Of a stretch of 64,000 nt of DNA, positions 46,021 to 58,349 are shown piece by piece. Made by a program: the position numbers and the translations under genes. How positions within the stretch are numbered: position 1 is the first letter of the stretch; every line of letters starts with the position of its first letter. Source of the stretch: Ceratotherium simum simum (taxonomy: Eukaryota > Chordata > Mammalia > Perissodactyla > Rhinocerotidae). The stretch spans positions 4,288,569 to 4,352,568 of the forward strand of contig NW_004454195.1 of NCBI RefSeq assembly GCF_000283155.1, written 5' to 3'. Under the pieces are notes generated by a model. It was not told where the DNA came from and did not search any database. It was given only the letters and a program-made list of their open reading frames with translations.

Positions 46021-49000
46021 TTCATATAAAGGATTGCCCACTAACTTGATCTTGAACTCTTTCCTCAAAGGAAGATTTTTAAAGCATAGAGCAATTATGT
46101 ATGATTCCGATTCAGGATAAAGTGGGCAGTAACTTACATTTTTAGCTCTTAAGTGGGTGCTCATGGCCATATGTAGCCCCTGAGCATGGAGATTATATAC
46201 TAAATATAGAACAAGGCTCATCTATACAGTATAATTGTGGATTTCTAAGTGTCAGTCACTAAGCCACAAGAAGGGAGGGAGCTATTCAGAAAAGTAGATT
46301 AGTTTAGCAAATATTTTATACTCTCCCCAAAAACCAGCTTTCAATAAATCAGGTTGCAACTGAGAAAATGCTAGACTCTAACCACTACAAATTTATATAT
46401 TTGATATTTTCTGCAGTCCATACTTGTTTTTTTGCCCACCTCCCCCCCCCAAAGGTGACTGCTATCCTCTATTATTGAAGTATTGTTATGGTTTTCCATG
46501 TACTTAAGCCCTTAGGTGTGACACGCTTGTGCACCTGCAATCTCAATTAGTTCCAAGCAATATAAATAGAAAAAGCAGCCATTAGTAATGGATATGACAT
46601 AAAATGGCAGAGGGACAGTTTTAAAGAGTGAAAATAACAATGAAGATAAGGAGTCATAACACCGGACAGGATCTCATTTAGTCTGTGCAGAGGAAAGCCT
46701 GGTCTGTAAACTCCAGACATATCTAACACAGAGCACTTGTTCAGAAGCGCTAGTGCAACATCCGGCTTTTGTTCGTGTCCATAAGTGACTTTTAGAAAAA
46801 AAAGAACCCAAAGCACATACAGAGGAAGCTGCTAAAACACTGACTTCTAATTAGATCGCTAACATCACTGGAGGAAAAGGAAAATGGATCTGTCTACTGT
46901 TTCCTTAAAATCGGCTATGGCTTTATCTGAAACCTATAAACAAACATGCTAATACTGCACTGTACTTGAGTTCAAAAGTTCAGCAGTATCTGGAGAAATG
47001 GCTGCACTATCCCAGAGGAGAGGACGGTCTGGGGGCTACAGATGGGAGAAGGATTATGGATCTTGCTCCCCCAACTCAGACCATCTGCAAAAGCTTAGGT
47101 CTTTGCAACCATGCTGACCTTTGGGCCCAGAGTCGTTACTCAAACTGCACCTGCCCAGGATTAAGTTTCCTGCTAGTGAATGATTGTTTCTTTCCTTTAG
47201 TCTGCAAACAGCTGTCACATGATCAAGTGGCAAGCGAGGAGAGGGGGCCGGCCCCTAGCAAAGGGCTAAGCAGGACACCGACTTGGGTGATTCATCTCCT
47301 TCAAAAACCTGTTCCTGAAAGGCTTTTGCATGTTTATATCCCTTCTTGCTTTGGCTCACAGATAATTAAAGCCTGTCAGAGACAGAGCTCTAACCTGGAA
47401 AACAGACTATCTCTATGACTCATTAGAGCTCATAAGAAAGAATGGGACTCATTGTCTCTTTTCCTTCTGACCCCAAAGGCTGCTAAATCTACGGTTGCTA
47501 GCCTTGCTAAAACCAAGGGAAAACTTTGGAAAGTAACGTGGCATCTCCTGTAACAAGAGTGACATTTGCATGGGAGAAAAATCAGTTACAATTGCTTGCT
47601 AGGCATTTTGCTAATCCAAATTATATGTCCACAGCATGCATAAAATAACCTTGGACAGCCATTTCCTCAGTGATGGAATAAACTCTTAGATGTACTTTCA
47701 CTGTAAGAAACAGCTTTGGGAGAAGAGGAATGAATTTACATAACATTCACATGATATTAGGAGATTCCACCAGAGTACAGTGACAAAGGAGTACATTATT
47801 ATATGGTTATTCACGAGCAAAGTTAAATATTATTAAAAAAAAGATGAGAAACTTCGCTAGAATAATGATAAAGAATCATGGCTTTCCCTCAAAAGGACAG
47901 TTCTATATTTCACTTCAAGAAAACACATAGAGCTATATTTATACAAAACCTTTCCCAATGGTTAATCAAAACTCAGTACACCTCCTGCCATCAGAGCGAC
48001 CCAGTAGGGATGGAAGGTTGTCAAACCTTCTCAGACCTGCAGGGGTCAAAAATCAATGCAGGGGTCAGAGCTGCTAGGCAGTGGCTTTCCTCCTGAGAAT
48101 TTCAATCCTCAGTAGCAAGAATGTTATTGGATTTTTCACACACACAGAGCCTGGACATGCCACAAGTGTGGTCCTCCTGCTGAAACACCATCACGAGACT
48201 AGAGGAGTATGCATTAAGTGGAAAAGAGGGCCTGTTTAGATTTGACTTCAGAGTTATCAAAGGTAGAGAAATAAAATTCAGACTTAAGAAAATCAAAAAG
48301 AAAGCACTTTCCATTACCCATTCACAACCCTCCCATACCCACAAGTGCCAACCTCGGCTCTGAGCATACTAGGGCATTGAAAGGCTGACAGGAAGAAATT
48401 CCCATCTACTGCATTAGCACTTAATGTGGGTAAATGTCAACTGTTGGTGCCCAGGTGTTGAAAAGCAAGAAGAAAAGACGGGCTGCATACTTGTGATTAT
48501 GGCAGTGCTCAAGTGAAGGCCAAGATGACTCTGAACACATAAGAAATATAATAATTCTTTCAAAATGCTCTGACTGAAGTGCCTCATTTTAGATTACAAA
48601 ATGGATTTTATACATTTCAGCTTTAAAAAAAAAAAGAGAAAGAAAACAGGCAGATCAGTTTATTTTCTGAGCACAGTATTAATGACAAGATGACATCACC
48701 AACAGCCAATCAGAAAGCTCTCCGGTGTCTGGTGTTCTAACACCATTTCATATTTATGGATAAGCACCAGAAGGGTGTCAACCCTAAACTGCATTTCCCT
48801 CCCTACTCACTTCTAAATAAAGTGCCTGCTTTCATTCAGCAGCCAAACTGCAAAAAAAAAAAAAAACAACCCTCCCAGTCTCTCTTCCTCCTCATCCCAG
48901 CCTGTTTTCTGACAATCCCGAGACAATAAGTGGAAGGCGAGGGAGAGTGGCTGGAACCTTGTGTCACTGCTTCCTGCAAAGCTGCTGAATGCACTCTGGA

Positions 49001-49461
49001 GCTTCAGAACAGTCTTTCACTGACAAACCAAAGCCCAGCCTTCATCTGCAAAACCCCTAAGAGCAGGAAGGAGAGACTGTCTGCAAACGACAGGGTCAAA
49101 GTTCTCTGTACTCAAGAAATGAATGCAATCATTTTTCTCCTATTTTTATTTTTTTATTTTTAACTATTATCTACTCCCACCACTTCCTTCCCCTATAAAG
49201 CAATTTTGAAGAAAGGAATGGGAGAAGCTAGCCCTGAAATTGTTAATCCTAGGCCAGTGTAGACAGAACAGTTCAGGAGTTCAGCTTCACACTCCCCAAG
49301 ACCGATGGAGGCCAAGCAACACCAGCGGACCCCAGCAACAGGGCAATGGAGACAGTGCACCTCTATGATGGTGACACTGTTCCCAAGGCTGATGCTAACT
49401 GCTGAGCTGCTGGGAGATGTGGTGGCCAGAGCAGGAACATGGCCCAAATTTGTCTTCAGTC
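46021..49461. other. 3.4 kb unique sequence, no gene supported
   Basis: No interspersed repeat is recognisable. A 150-codon open frame (46966-47418) opens with TTG, has its first good ATG near codon 31 and resembles no family. A 16-base near-palindrome, tggtgttctaacacca, lies at 48730-48745. A CCAAT box (agccaatcag, about 48705-48714) follows a tgacatca-like site (48690-48697), but there is no TATA, CpG enrichment or downstream exon to support a promoter. Confidence 0.45.
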
Positions 49462-49475
49462 TAAAATCAACAGTC

Positions 49476-49675
49476 AAGGGCCAGCCTCATGACCCAGTGG
49501 TTAAGTTCAGCACCCTCTGCTTTGGTGGCCCAGTTCGGTTCCCAGGCGCAGACCTACACCACTCATTGGTGACCATGCTGTGGCAGTGACCCACATACAA
49601 AATAGACAAAGACTGGCACAGATGTTAGCTCAGGGCAAATCTTCCTCAGCAAAAAAATAATAAAAAATATAAAAA
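49476..49675 (+). mobile_element. ERE-family SINE, short GTGGCAG-type
   Basis: aagggccagcctcatgaccc head, B box agttcggttcc (about 49531-49541), gaccatgctgtggcagtgac, aaaatagacaaagactggca and gatgttagctcagggc, then an A/T-rich tail. An exact 14-bp duplication, taaaatcaacagtc, lies at 49462-49475 and 49676-49689. Confidence 0.95.
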
Positions 49676-49689
49676 TAAAATCAACAGTC

Positions 49690-51274
49690 TGTATGAACAG
49701 AAATTGATAATGCAATTCAAATTCTAGGCAGCACAGAGAAGACATTTATGGCATCCATGAAAAATCCCTGTCCTCAACAACTGCAACATGCATCCTGCTC
49801 TCACACTTCTCCCAAAACCTTGTCTAGAGATGAACACAGCCCTTTTCTTTTCCACACCCCAACCATCTGATGTTGTATCAAGATTGCTGGATCAAGACCA
49901 AAACCAGAATTATAACATGTAATAAAGATGCTTGGCCATGCAGCAAAGATGACAGAATTTGGCATGCTGGCCTGGAGCCAGAGTGACAGACTTTGAGCTG
50001 ATGTTCCTTTCCTACACATTTAACAATGTACAAGGAGAAAAAAAATTAATCTGCTCAGAACAAATTCAATGTCTACAAGCAAGGTCTACAATGGATGCCA
50101 AAAACAGACAAATAGCGTGCAAATAAAAACATGCAAATCAAGTGACTGTAGCTAGTCCCTTTTCATAATTAACTTGATTCAAAGGTAAACTACTACTCAG
50201 ATTCAAAAGGGGAAGTAGAAGAGGATTTGGGGTCCTGTTTCGGGGCTATGTAATCAGAATCATCTAATGTCTCTTACATGCACCCATCTAAGCCAAGGCA
50301 TCAAGATTCTCCTTCCCACATCTTAAAGCTTATACATTTTGTACACAACTCACATACACTCTACTACTTGCAGAGTCCCCATACAAATCAGAAGGATCAC
50401 AATATAAGGAAAAGACAGTTATGTGTGAGGCAAAGAAGAAAGGAATCTGACCTAAGACCTCAAAATGCTTAGGTCATCTGGGGCTTAGGAGAAGAGGGGG
50501 AAAAAAATGAAAAAAAGTTTTAAATGCTTTATTTAAAAAAAACACAAAGGGAAAAAAGAGAGTTCCTTTTGTCCCATATGCTAAGCAATGGGTGTTGTCA
50601 TTTTCAAAGTTAAAAATTCACAAAGGCAAAATCAAAAGCAAGACACAAAAACCTGAGCACTCAACAAAAAAGGAACAAATTAGAAGGCAGTAAGTAGGCT
50701 GCTGGCATCATAAATCAAAAAATAAATATTTAAGTAAATGTGTCTAAAGGGCATTCTTCCCAGTGCCCTTTTCTAAGGCAAATGGAATCCTTTCCAAAAC
50801 CTACCTATTAGGAGGCCTTGTTATCACTCTAATCTTTGTGCTCCATGGTAGTTGGCAGGAGGGAAAACTAATTTGGATCATCCGAAAATCATTTACACTT
50901 GGTTTTAGTTGTATTATATGGGGGTGGTAAGTTGGCAACTAATTTCCCTCCCTAATTAAGTTTAGTTTGGAATAATTTTAAATTTTATATTCCCTCAGCA
51001 CAAGCCAACTAACAACGGCAGACAGTGGCCGGCTGGCAACAGGAAAAAGCCAATTGTAGATTTTTTTTTTTAACTGTCATAGATAACTTAGCCACGTGTA
51101 GCTAATCACGATGACAGAATTAGCCTTGGCTTGGGGTACAACTGCTGGTAAGCATCTGGAGGCCCAGATATACAAGTGACATCATATGTGTGCAAGCAAA
51201 GGTGTGACCAGATGTGGCCAGGTGTGGGAAGCATTGAGTGAGGTATCATAAATAATACGTTTCATCTGTTATAA
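49690..51274. other. Unique sequence, no gene seen
   Basis: AT-rich DNA with several A runs near 50490-50560. No named repeat or exon. Confidence 0.5.
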
Positions 51275-51286
51275 TCACGACTTCTT

Positions 51287-51488
51287 TTAAAGATTTATTT
51301 ATTTATTTTCACCCCAAAGCCCCAGTAGATAGTTGTATGTCATAGTTGCACATCCTTCTAGTTGCTGTATGTGGGACACGGCCTCAGCGTGGCCGGAGAA
51401 GCGGTGTGTCGGTGTGCGCCCGGGATCCGAACCCGGGCCGCCAGCATCAGAGAGCACGCACTTAACCGCTAAGCCACAGGGCCGGCCC
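51287..51488 (-). mobile_element. ERE SINE, ERE1-like, full length
   Basis: On the plus strand: aaagatttatttatttattt, ccccaaagccccagtagata, cacatccttctagttgctgt, the B-box complement ggatccgaacc and ccacagggccggccc. An exact 12-bp duplication, tcacgacttctt, lies at 51275-51286 and 51489-51500. Confidence 0.97.
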
Positions 51489-52593
51489 TCACGACTTCTT
51501 ACTCAAAGTTCCATGCTCATAAGCCTGATCCTTTCCCCAGTTCTTCAAAGATAAGGCTGTTGCTTCTATTTCTTAGGATCTCTAACTCCAATCTAACATA
51601 CATATTCACAACACACACACTTATTAAAGTCAGAAATGGCAGGTTGAATTTGGACCCCAATTCTGATTCCAGAGGCTACATATTTAGACTACATCGTAAG
51701 TCATAAGAATATTTGGAGAATAATTGTCCAATGATCTGATCCAGGACACACAGGTGAACCCATGCCAAGATTCCTGTTATTTATAAAAAGTACAGAAAGC
51801 CATCATGTCTGTTTATGTATCACAGCATCTGCTTCCTCTGCCATCTTTATTATGAATTCTTTCCTCCATATTACCAAGCAGTTGGTATGTAAACTAGCTC
51901 ATGAAGTATATTTTTTACTCTTCATCTCACTCTAGCTTTTGTCTTTTCATTCAGATCAACCCACTTTTATGTTTTCTTTTTATGTAATTCCTTTATGGAA
52001 TACAGAAGCTTAGTGTCTGCTTCTGAAATTCATGAGAGAAAGTTTAGGAAAAGAAAGTCTGTGTATGGAAGGAATATTCCCAAAACATGAGCAGACCATC
52101 ATAAAGAACAACCATCTTCTCTCCATTCCTGCACCCCAGGTAAAATTTTCTATAGTCCCCACCAACAGGAAAAGAATACTGTTTGGGAAAAATCAAGGCT
52201 CAAATATGGTATTATTTTCATTACATATTTGAAGCGTACAACAGAAGTTAAGATAGATTTGAGATTTCAGGAAAGAAAAATTTTAAATCTCATTTAAAAT
52301 ACTCATTCATAGATGCCTTGGCAATTTGGGGGGTGGGAGTAGCAGAGACATATTTCAGTTGCTATGAATCACACCTCTTATTCACAACACATGATCATTT
52401 GTTAGTCATTTTTACACAGAGAAGGCAGACTGAAGGGCAATTTTATACAAAAGTAAAGCCAAGGTCACAGAATAGAAAGATTATATGGATAAAACCAGCA
52501 CTAAAGCATAGCCTTCTGTTTCTAAGAAGATTCTTCATTTGACAAAAGGCAACTCTACTCCCCGTTCCTTCGATAAACAATGGAAACTTGATA

Positions 52594-52673
52594 CATTTGC
52601 AAAGCTAGTAGAGTAGACACATTTGGGCCTTACCATTTGCAAAGCTAGTAGAGTAGACACATTTGAGCCTTAC
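52594..52673. repeat. 40-bp tandem duplication, one mismatch
   Basis: Copies at 52594-52633 and 52634-52673 differ at a single base (G at 52626, A at 52666). Each starts catttgcaaagctagtagag. The bases after copy 2 (catttat) begin a third unit and then diverge. Confidence 0.95.
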
Positions 52674-53024
52674 CATTTATCCAACATCCTGTCCCCCAAA
52701 ACAGGAAGTGAATCACAGAGCTGAGGAACTACCCAATCATTTTCAAAGGAAAAAGACAGAACTTCAGAGTTAACTTTTTATTCTGAAACAACATGCTCCA
52801 AGATAGGTCATTATAAACAGAATGAACAATTTGACTAAGTCAGTTCTTATAAACATTTCATCTGAATGGCTGGCATCTCACTTCATGTGATTTGGTTTCC
52901 GTGTAAACATAGGGTCTCATATGGAGAGCAGATTCATAGTCATATTCTCTCTCACATTCCCAGTTAACAGGTTGTGTCAGCACAGAGTGTTGATAACGTC
53001 AATATAGTTGAGATTAAAGGAGGA

Positions 53025-53052
53025 CATAGTTATATCAGCATAGTTATATCAG
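53025..53052. repeat. Exact 14-bp tandem duplication
   Basis: catagttatatcag occurs twice with no spacer (53025-53038 and 53039-53052). Confidence 0.93.
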
Positions 53053-53996
53053 CATGTTTTCCACACACAGGAGAAAGATAGAAAATGAATGAGTATGAAG
53101 AGAACTAGGCACGGTGAAGGTATAAGCCCATTTGTTAACACACATACAGGGGTCCGTTAAGTTCAATGTCCTAAAGCAGTCCTCTTGGTTTCCCTGTTTA
53201 CTGGATTCTTTAGTTCTTACCTTTTATCTAATTATAGTTAAGCCACTAGAATTGGAGAGAAAGCTAGGCTATTTCATAAAAACATAAAACAATTACTAAG
53301 ATACTTATTTATCCAGGCATATAATTCCAATTGACAACCATCACACTTCAGGAATCTAAGGGGCCTATTCCTGGCATTCATAGTACTTAGCTGTTCAGTA
53401 CAAAACAAGATGTCTATGCTTGAAATTTATCTTCTACATTACTGGAGGGTGGGGAAACCACAGGTCATACTCAGAAGCCTGCCTAATCCTTGCCTGCAAA
53501 TCATCCTACTACAATATGAACAGCCAGATAGATATCTGCACAGTTCCTCAGACTCATTTGCCTATTCCAACAATCTAAATATTCAGATACATCCTCCTAT
53601 ATATAATGAAAGAATTTAGCATTATAATAATACTTTGTTATCCCTTGAGTATTTGTGACACTTTTCTTAAAATAGGGGTCACATTTTGAGTAATAGAGAA
53701 AAACTCACACTGGAAAGAGGATTAATACCAATTAATGACATAGGGCTGTACAAGCTCTGCCCTACACAATCGTGCTTACCAAGGGGGTGAGTGGGGACAC
53801 ACAGCCAGCCCTCACCTGCTCGCCAACCACATGCCCTCCAGCTAGAAGGCACATCTTTTTCTAATTCTAAGTTTTTTGCAACCCTGTAACCTAAACAGCA
53901 TAACTGGGTATGTAGCTGCAGAAATATCTGGAGGCAGATTATAAATATATATACTACTAGAAAAACAAGACGACAAGACCAATATGCAGTCACTTA

Positions 53997-54341
53997 TGCT
54001 AAGACTTACGTCACCAAAATGAAACTTAACTTAGTTTCGGCTCTCCCAGAAATGGACTCTTAAACCAGTCAATCAGGAATCACCTGATCAGTACTCGTTA
54101 GGTAATCTGCCTGACAGACCCCTACCATCTCCTAAAGGAAAGTGACCTTGCAATAACCAACCCGCTTTTTTGCTCTGTATAACTTGCTTGTTCCAGCTCC
54201 CTTCTACCTATAAAAGTATTTCATTCTGTACAGCTCCTTGGAGCATCCTTCTATCTGCTCGATTGGATGCTGTCCGATTCGAATTGATTTTTGCTCAAAT
54301 ATACTCTTAAAAATTAATATGCCTCAGTTTATCTTTTAACA
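53997..54341 (+). mobile_element. Probable solo LTR of an ERV1-like element, sense
   Basis: About 345 bp with LTR architecture: TG start, a TATA box tataaaa at 54209-54215, a following cattctgtacagctccttgg-like start region, a decayed polyadenylation region (ttgctcaaatatactctt, near 54291-54308) and an aaca end. There is no adjacent internal retroviral sequence. The immediate flanks do not match as a 4-bp duplication; caata at 53980-53984 and 54340-54344 is only a weak alternative. Family unassigned. Confidence 0.6.
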
Positions 54342-56690
54342 ATACATACACTACATATGTGTATATATGTATACATAAATATATATTTATATCATTTCAA
54401 TATCAGTAAGTTTGAGTCCATCCATCCACTAGAATTTTGTAATGAATATATGTGAAAACAATGAGCTCATCCCCTAGTAATTAGTAGGATCTCTAACAAA
54501 TAGTTCTCAAGTCTAAATTATTTGGAGCAAGGAAGAGGGAAGAGAAGATCTACCAAGAGGAGGAGATAAAGATGAAGAAAATAAGGAGATGAGTCAATGT
54601 GAGGTAAAGAGAAGAAACACTGAATGAAAGTCTATGGACAACACAGTGGAGAGAGAAGACAGGCAGGAATCGACCCACACAAGGCTATCTTTAGCTTTCA
54701 TTCCATTAACCCAAGGCCTAAGTAATTTAGGTGATTTAAGCATGCAGTGTTAGCGAGACCAGAGTCATGGGTTCATCGATATGTGAATCACACTGTTTCT
54801 GTTCCAGGGCCATAGATTCTGTGCTTAATTCAAATTAGCATCTTGCATATGTTTGCAGTAGTCACAAGGGAGGCTAGAGCATGGAGGAGTATCCACAGAA
54901 ATCCATCATCATTACTGCAAAAAACAAAAAACTCAAGGTATCTGCTCTCCCTACAAGGGTCCTTCAGGATCAAGTTTCCCTGGGAATGAGATCATATTAT
55001 TGAATCAAGATAGTTCACAACTCTATGGCAGACCAACGTTGCACAGGGCCCTCATTGATTTGTATGTCAGTGCTCTTCCTCCTAGGTTGGGGGGAAAGGG
55101 GCTTGCCTGATGTCCTGAGCATTTGTGTGTTTCTATTGCATTTATTATTATAAGCCCTGAGCATTTTGTTCCCCCCACAGGACAGTTAGATAAACAAGCC
55201 TTGAAAATTACCCTTAAATTGAAAAGAAAATGTTTTCAATTGTTCAAACAGACACCCTTCAAAATTAAATATCACTCACATTCATAGTCTTTTCCCCAAA
55301 CTCCTGGAGTGATTGGTTTATGTTACAGACTAATGTCCCTGCAGTATTAAGTAAACCAAGCAGTTCGGGTACTGTAACAACAATAATCACTAGCTTTGCT
55401 CCTTCATTAGTGGCTTTATAGAGAAACTACATTTTTTTTTAAAAAAAGAAAAAGTTCGCTTCAGGCTCAACACTTGCATACCAAGCTTCAGTTTGTGGTG
55501 CAACAGTCTCATTACAAACCCTCGCATGCTGGGAATTACGATGATGGAAATGCTGACACAACAGTAACCACAGCTGGCACCGCAAAAATGCTCTTAAATA
55601 CGTTGACTCTCCCCTATGAAGTCAGTCCTCAGAGCCTAGGACTCTGATTTTAAACTGTAAAAGTGAAAACTCACCAGTAGTGAAAACCATAGTGAGCCTG
55701 GAGATCTTGTACTTCTAACTAAAGGCATTTAGTGTTGACTAAGAAACATTTTTAAAAAGAACTTGCCCAATTTGTTACTAAATTATAAGAAGAAAAATAT
55801 GCAGATTTCATGTACGGAATAACTTTAGACTGCCACTTCTCATAATGGCAGAGAGCAAGGAGGACAAAACAGAAAGAAGCTGTGATCTCTGACATACAGA
55901 GGTCCATGGTTAAACAAACACATCAGTCTATTTGTTTAATGTTACATCTTATTTGTAAGTTCAAATGTGAATGAGTGAAAGGGAAGAAATTGCATGGGAA
56001 ATGACTATTAGATAACAAAGCTAAAATCTCCTTACTGAAGATACCTCAACCCAAATTATCATCATTTCAAAAGCCAGAGTATGTGTACTCCTAAGGAGAA
56101 AGAAAATGCAAGTGCAAGTAAAAAAAAAAAAAATCAACTGGTTTGGGGGTCTTAATGATTAGTAGATCTCATAGTGTGGTTTGTAGAAATTGCATCTAAT
56201 TTTGTAGAGTGGCAGCTGTTTCTTAGTATTACCTTCCTTACCATGTCATAAACCATGTCATTAGTCTTTCAGGCCCATCCTTGGTCCCAAGGCTGGACTG
56301 AGCAGCAAAACAAGAGGCACGTTGTATATCAGAAGATTTGTGCGTTTCCCACACTATGCCCCAATTAAGCTTATTCAGCAAAGATGTAACCATATTCCCT
56401 TTATCTGATTTTTCAAGTCATTCTGTCTTCAATAATCAAAACTGCCACGCCTAAAAGGAGTCTTGAATATTCTGGGAATAAGATTTGCTTAGAAACAGAG
56501 AGAAAAACAAGCCCACATATATATACTTCAATGCAAGGTTCACGCACTCCCTGGGGGACCATCTGAATGGCTTGAGCTACCACCTGTATATGAACGATTC
56601 CCTCATTCTAATCTCTAGGAAGACTGTTCTCCTAAACTGAATCACGTGTATACACTCAAATCTCCACTTACAGGTAAGACAGGAAACTAA
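54342..56690. other. Unique sequence, no gene seen
   Basis: It opens with an AT-rich TA/TG tract (54350-54392) and a purine-rich patch (about 54520-54610). No named repeat or exon. Confidence 0.5.
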
Positions 56691-56694
56691 GCAT

Positions 56695-57300
56695 TAGCAT
56701 GTCCAAACCAGAAATCAGCCTAGCCACCCATCCTCCTGAATTCCTCAGCTTGATCAATGATCCCACCATCTACCCAGCCGGAAACCATCTCTAATCATGG
56801 TTTATCCCTCTTTTATTCTTTTATTCCCCACATGCAATCACTACACTGTATCATTTTACTTTTTTTTTTTTTGGAGGAAGATTGTCCCTGAGCTAACATC
56901 TGTTGCCAACCTTCCTCCTTTCTTTATCCTTTTTTCTCCCCAAAGCCCCAGTAGATAGATATACAACCTTCTAGTTGCTCTAAGTGGGACGCCACCCCGG
57001 CATGGCTTGATGAGGGGGAAGTAGGTCTGCCAGGCCCAGGATCCAAACCGGCAAACCCCAGGCACCAAAGCTGAGCACGCAAACTTAACCACTATGCCAC
57101 TGGGCCAGCTCCTCATTTTACTTTTTAATAGCTCCTCTCTTCCATGTCTACTACTGCAATGTTCCATCGAAGTTCTTTATCCACAGCATTACAATAGAAA
57201 CTGAGCCCCGAGTCCCAAGCTCCTTCAACTTGCCTTCTAAAGTCCCATCAGAACCCAAAAATCTGCTTCTGTCCCTCTATTTCTCTAAATTCTTAAAGGT
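56695..57300 (+). mobile_element. L2 LINE fragment, sense, interrupted by an ERE
   Basis: gtccaaaccagaaatcagcc, ccaccatctacccagccgga and tctctaatcatggtttatcc precede the ERE at 56865-57112. tctactactgcaatgttcca, catcgaagttctttatccac and ccaagctccttcaacttgcc resume after it. The order is that of L2. Divergence is high. Confidence 0.55.
56865..57112 (-). mobile_element. ERE SINE, composite type, nested in L2
   Basis: The plus strand has a T tract, ggaggaagattgtccctgag, gctaacatctgttgccaacc, then ERE1-type ccccaaagccccagtagata with an internal deletion, ctagttgctctaagtgggac, and the end actatgccactgggccagct. It mixes the gttagctcag tail with the ctttgggg block. An exact 14-bp duplication, tcattttacttttt, lies at 56851-56864 and 57113-57126. 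Confidence 0.95.
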
Positions 57301-57324
57301 TTGCCAGTCTACGGGAGTGAGTTC

Positions 57325-57495
57325 TCAAATGTTACTGGGATAAGAAGCATGTCTGTGCTGGGCAGGGAAGACATTATAATACAGATTCCAGAGTCTTCCA
57401 CAAGGAATTCAGTAGTTCTAGAGTGGAGCCCAGAAACCTGCATTTTTATATGCCCTCCAGGTGATTCTCATTAGATGGTTCCAGGATCCTGCTTT
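57325..57495 (+). mobile_element. MER5A-type DNA transposon remnant
   Basis: agtgagttctcaaatgttac, tacagattccagagtcttcc, gagtggagcccagaaacctg and ccctccaggtgattctcatt follow MER5A (hAT-Charlie) nearly end to end. Confidence 0.8.
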
Positions 57496-58144
57496 AATTA
57501 ACACTAGACTACAAGATACACAGCTCCTTTCAATCATATACAAAGTGCTTCAAGACATACCCAGGGTTTGATAGGCTTGAAAATCCTAAATCCTCCTTTC
57601 CATAATATACTTTTCTGTCCTGAAATAATCTTTAGTATAACCTACCCATATAATAATTTCCAAAAGCAAATCATTATAATGCCTTATGTATAGTATGGTG
57701 GAAGAAAAAAAAAGGAATGTACTTTAAAATAATATTGCTTATCTAATTTAAATATTTGTGCAAAACTATACTAGAGGATATAATGATAGAGACAGATGCT
57801 TGCATCCACACATAGAATCATCATGAACACAGAAGCTACAAATACAGATCGGCAGTGTTTTTTCTGATAACTCAAATTCCAGAAGTGGGTATGGCCACTG
57901 ATGACATGATTTTCCTAAACAGTGAACAATATTTAGTAAAGGTCTACATAGAACCATGTACAATCTTCCCCCAATTTACAAAGCAGTTCTAGTCCTAGAA
58001 AATTCAGTGTGTGTATTAAAACCTAACCCCAAATATTTTGTGCCTATATGTAAAGCAAAGTTAGGTTCCAGCTCAAATACTTGCAAACAGGTTTTGTTGT
58101 TAACCTTACATAAGCATCGGTTGAGATATTTGAGAATCATGTTA
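57496..58144. other. Unique sequence, no gene seen
   Basis: AT-rich DNA without a named repeat. Confidence 0.45.
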
Positions 58145-58335
58145 AGCACAGGACAATTCTTCATGCACGGGACTCGCCTATACTTTGCAAGGTACCAATA
58201 TCCTGGTCTCTGCTCACTTGCTGCCTATAGTGCCCACCGATCACTGCAACCAAAAAAAAGTATCCCACGAATTTCCAATACCCTTTCTAATCCCGGCAGA
58301 GTGAACAGCCTTATCTCCCAAACAATCCAGCTTCT
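58145..58335 (-). mobile_element. MER20-type DNA transposon remnant, antisense
   Basis: ggacaattcttcatgcacgg, cctggtctctgctcacttgc, tgcctatagtgcccaccgat and aaccaaaaaaaagtatccca follow reverse-complement MER20 (non-autonomous hAT-Charlie). The terminal GTTGAGAACC repeat is not well preserved. Confidence 0.65.
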
Positions 58336-58349
58336 ACCCTAATCACTCC

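Larger units (their letters stand above)
51501..53984. other. Unique sequence with two short tandem duplications
   Basis: No gene or named repeat. It holds a 40-bp tandem pair (52594-52673) and a 14-bp tandem pair (53025-53052), listed separately. Confidence 0.5.

Noticed and set aside
47238..47255. gggggccggcccc, which resembles the 5' end of an ERE
   Set aside because: The following bases show no B box or SINE body, so this is a chance GC word.
48660..49160. Possible promoter with CCAAT box and tgacatca-like site
   Set aside because: No TATA, no CpG enrichment and no downstream exon. A single CCAAT box is common by chance.
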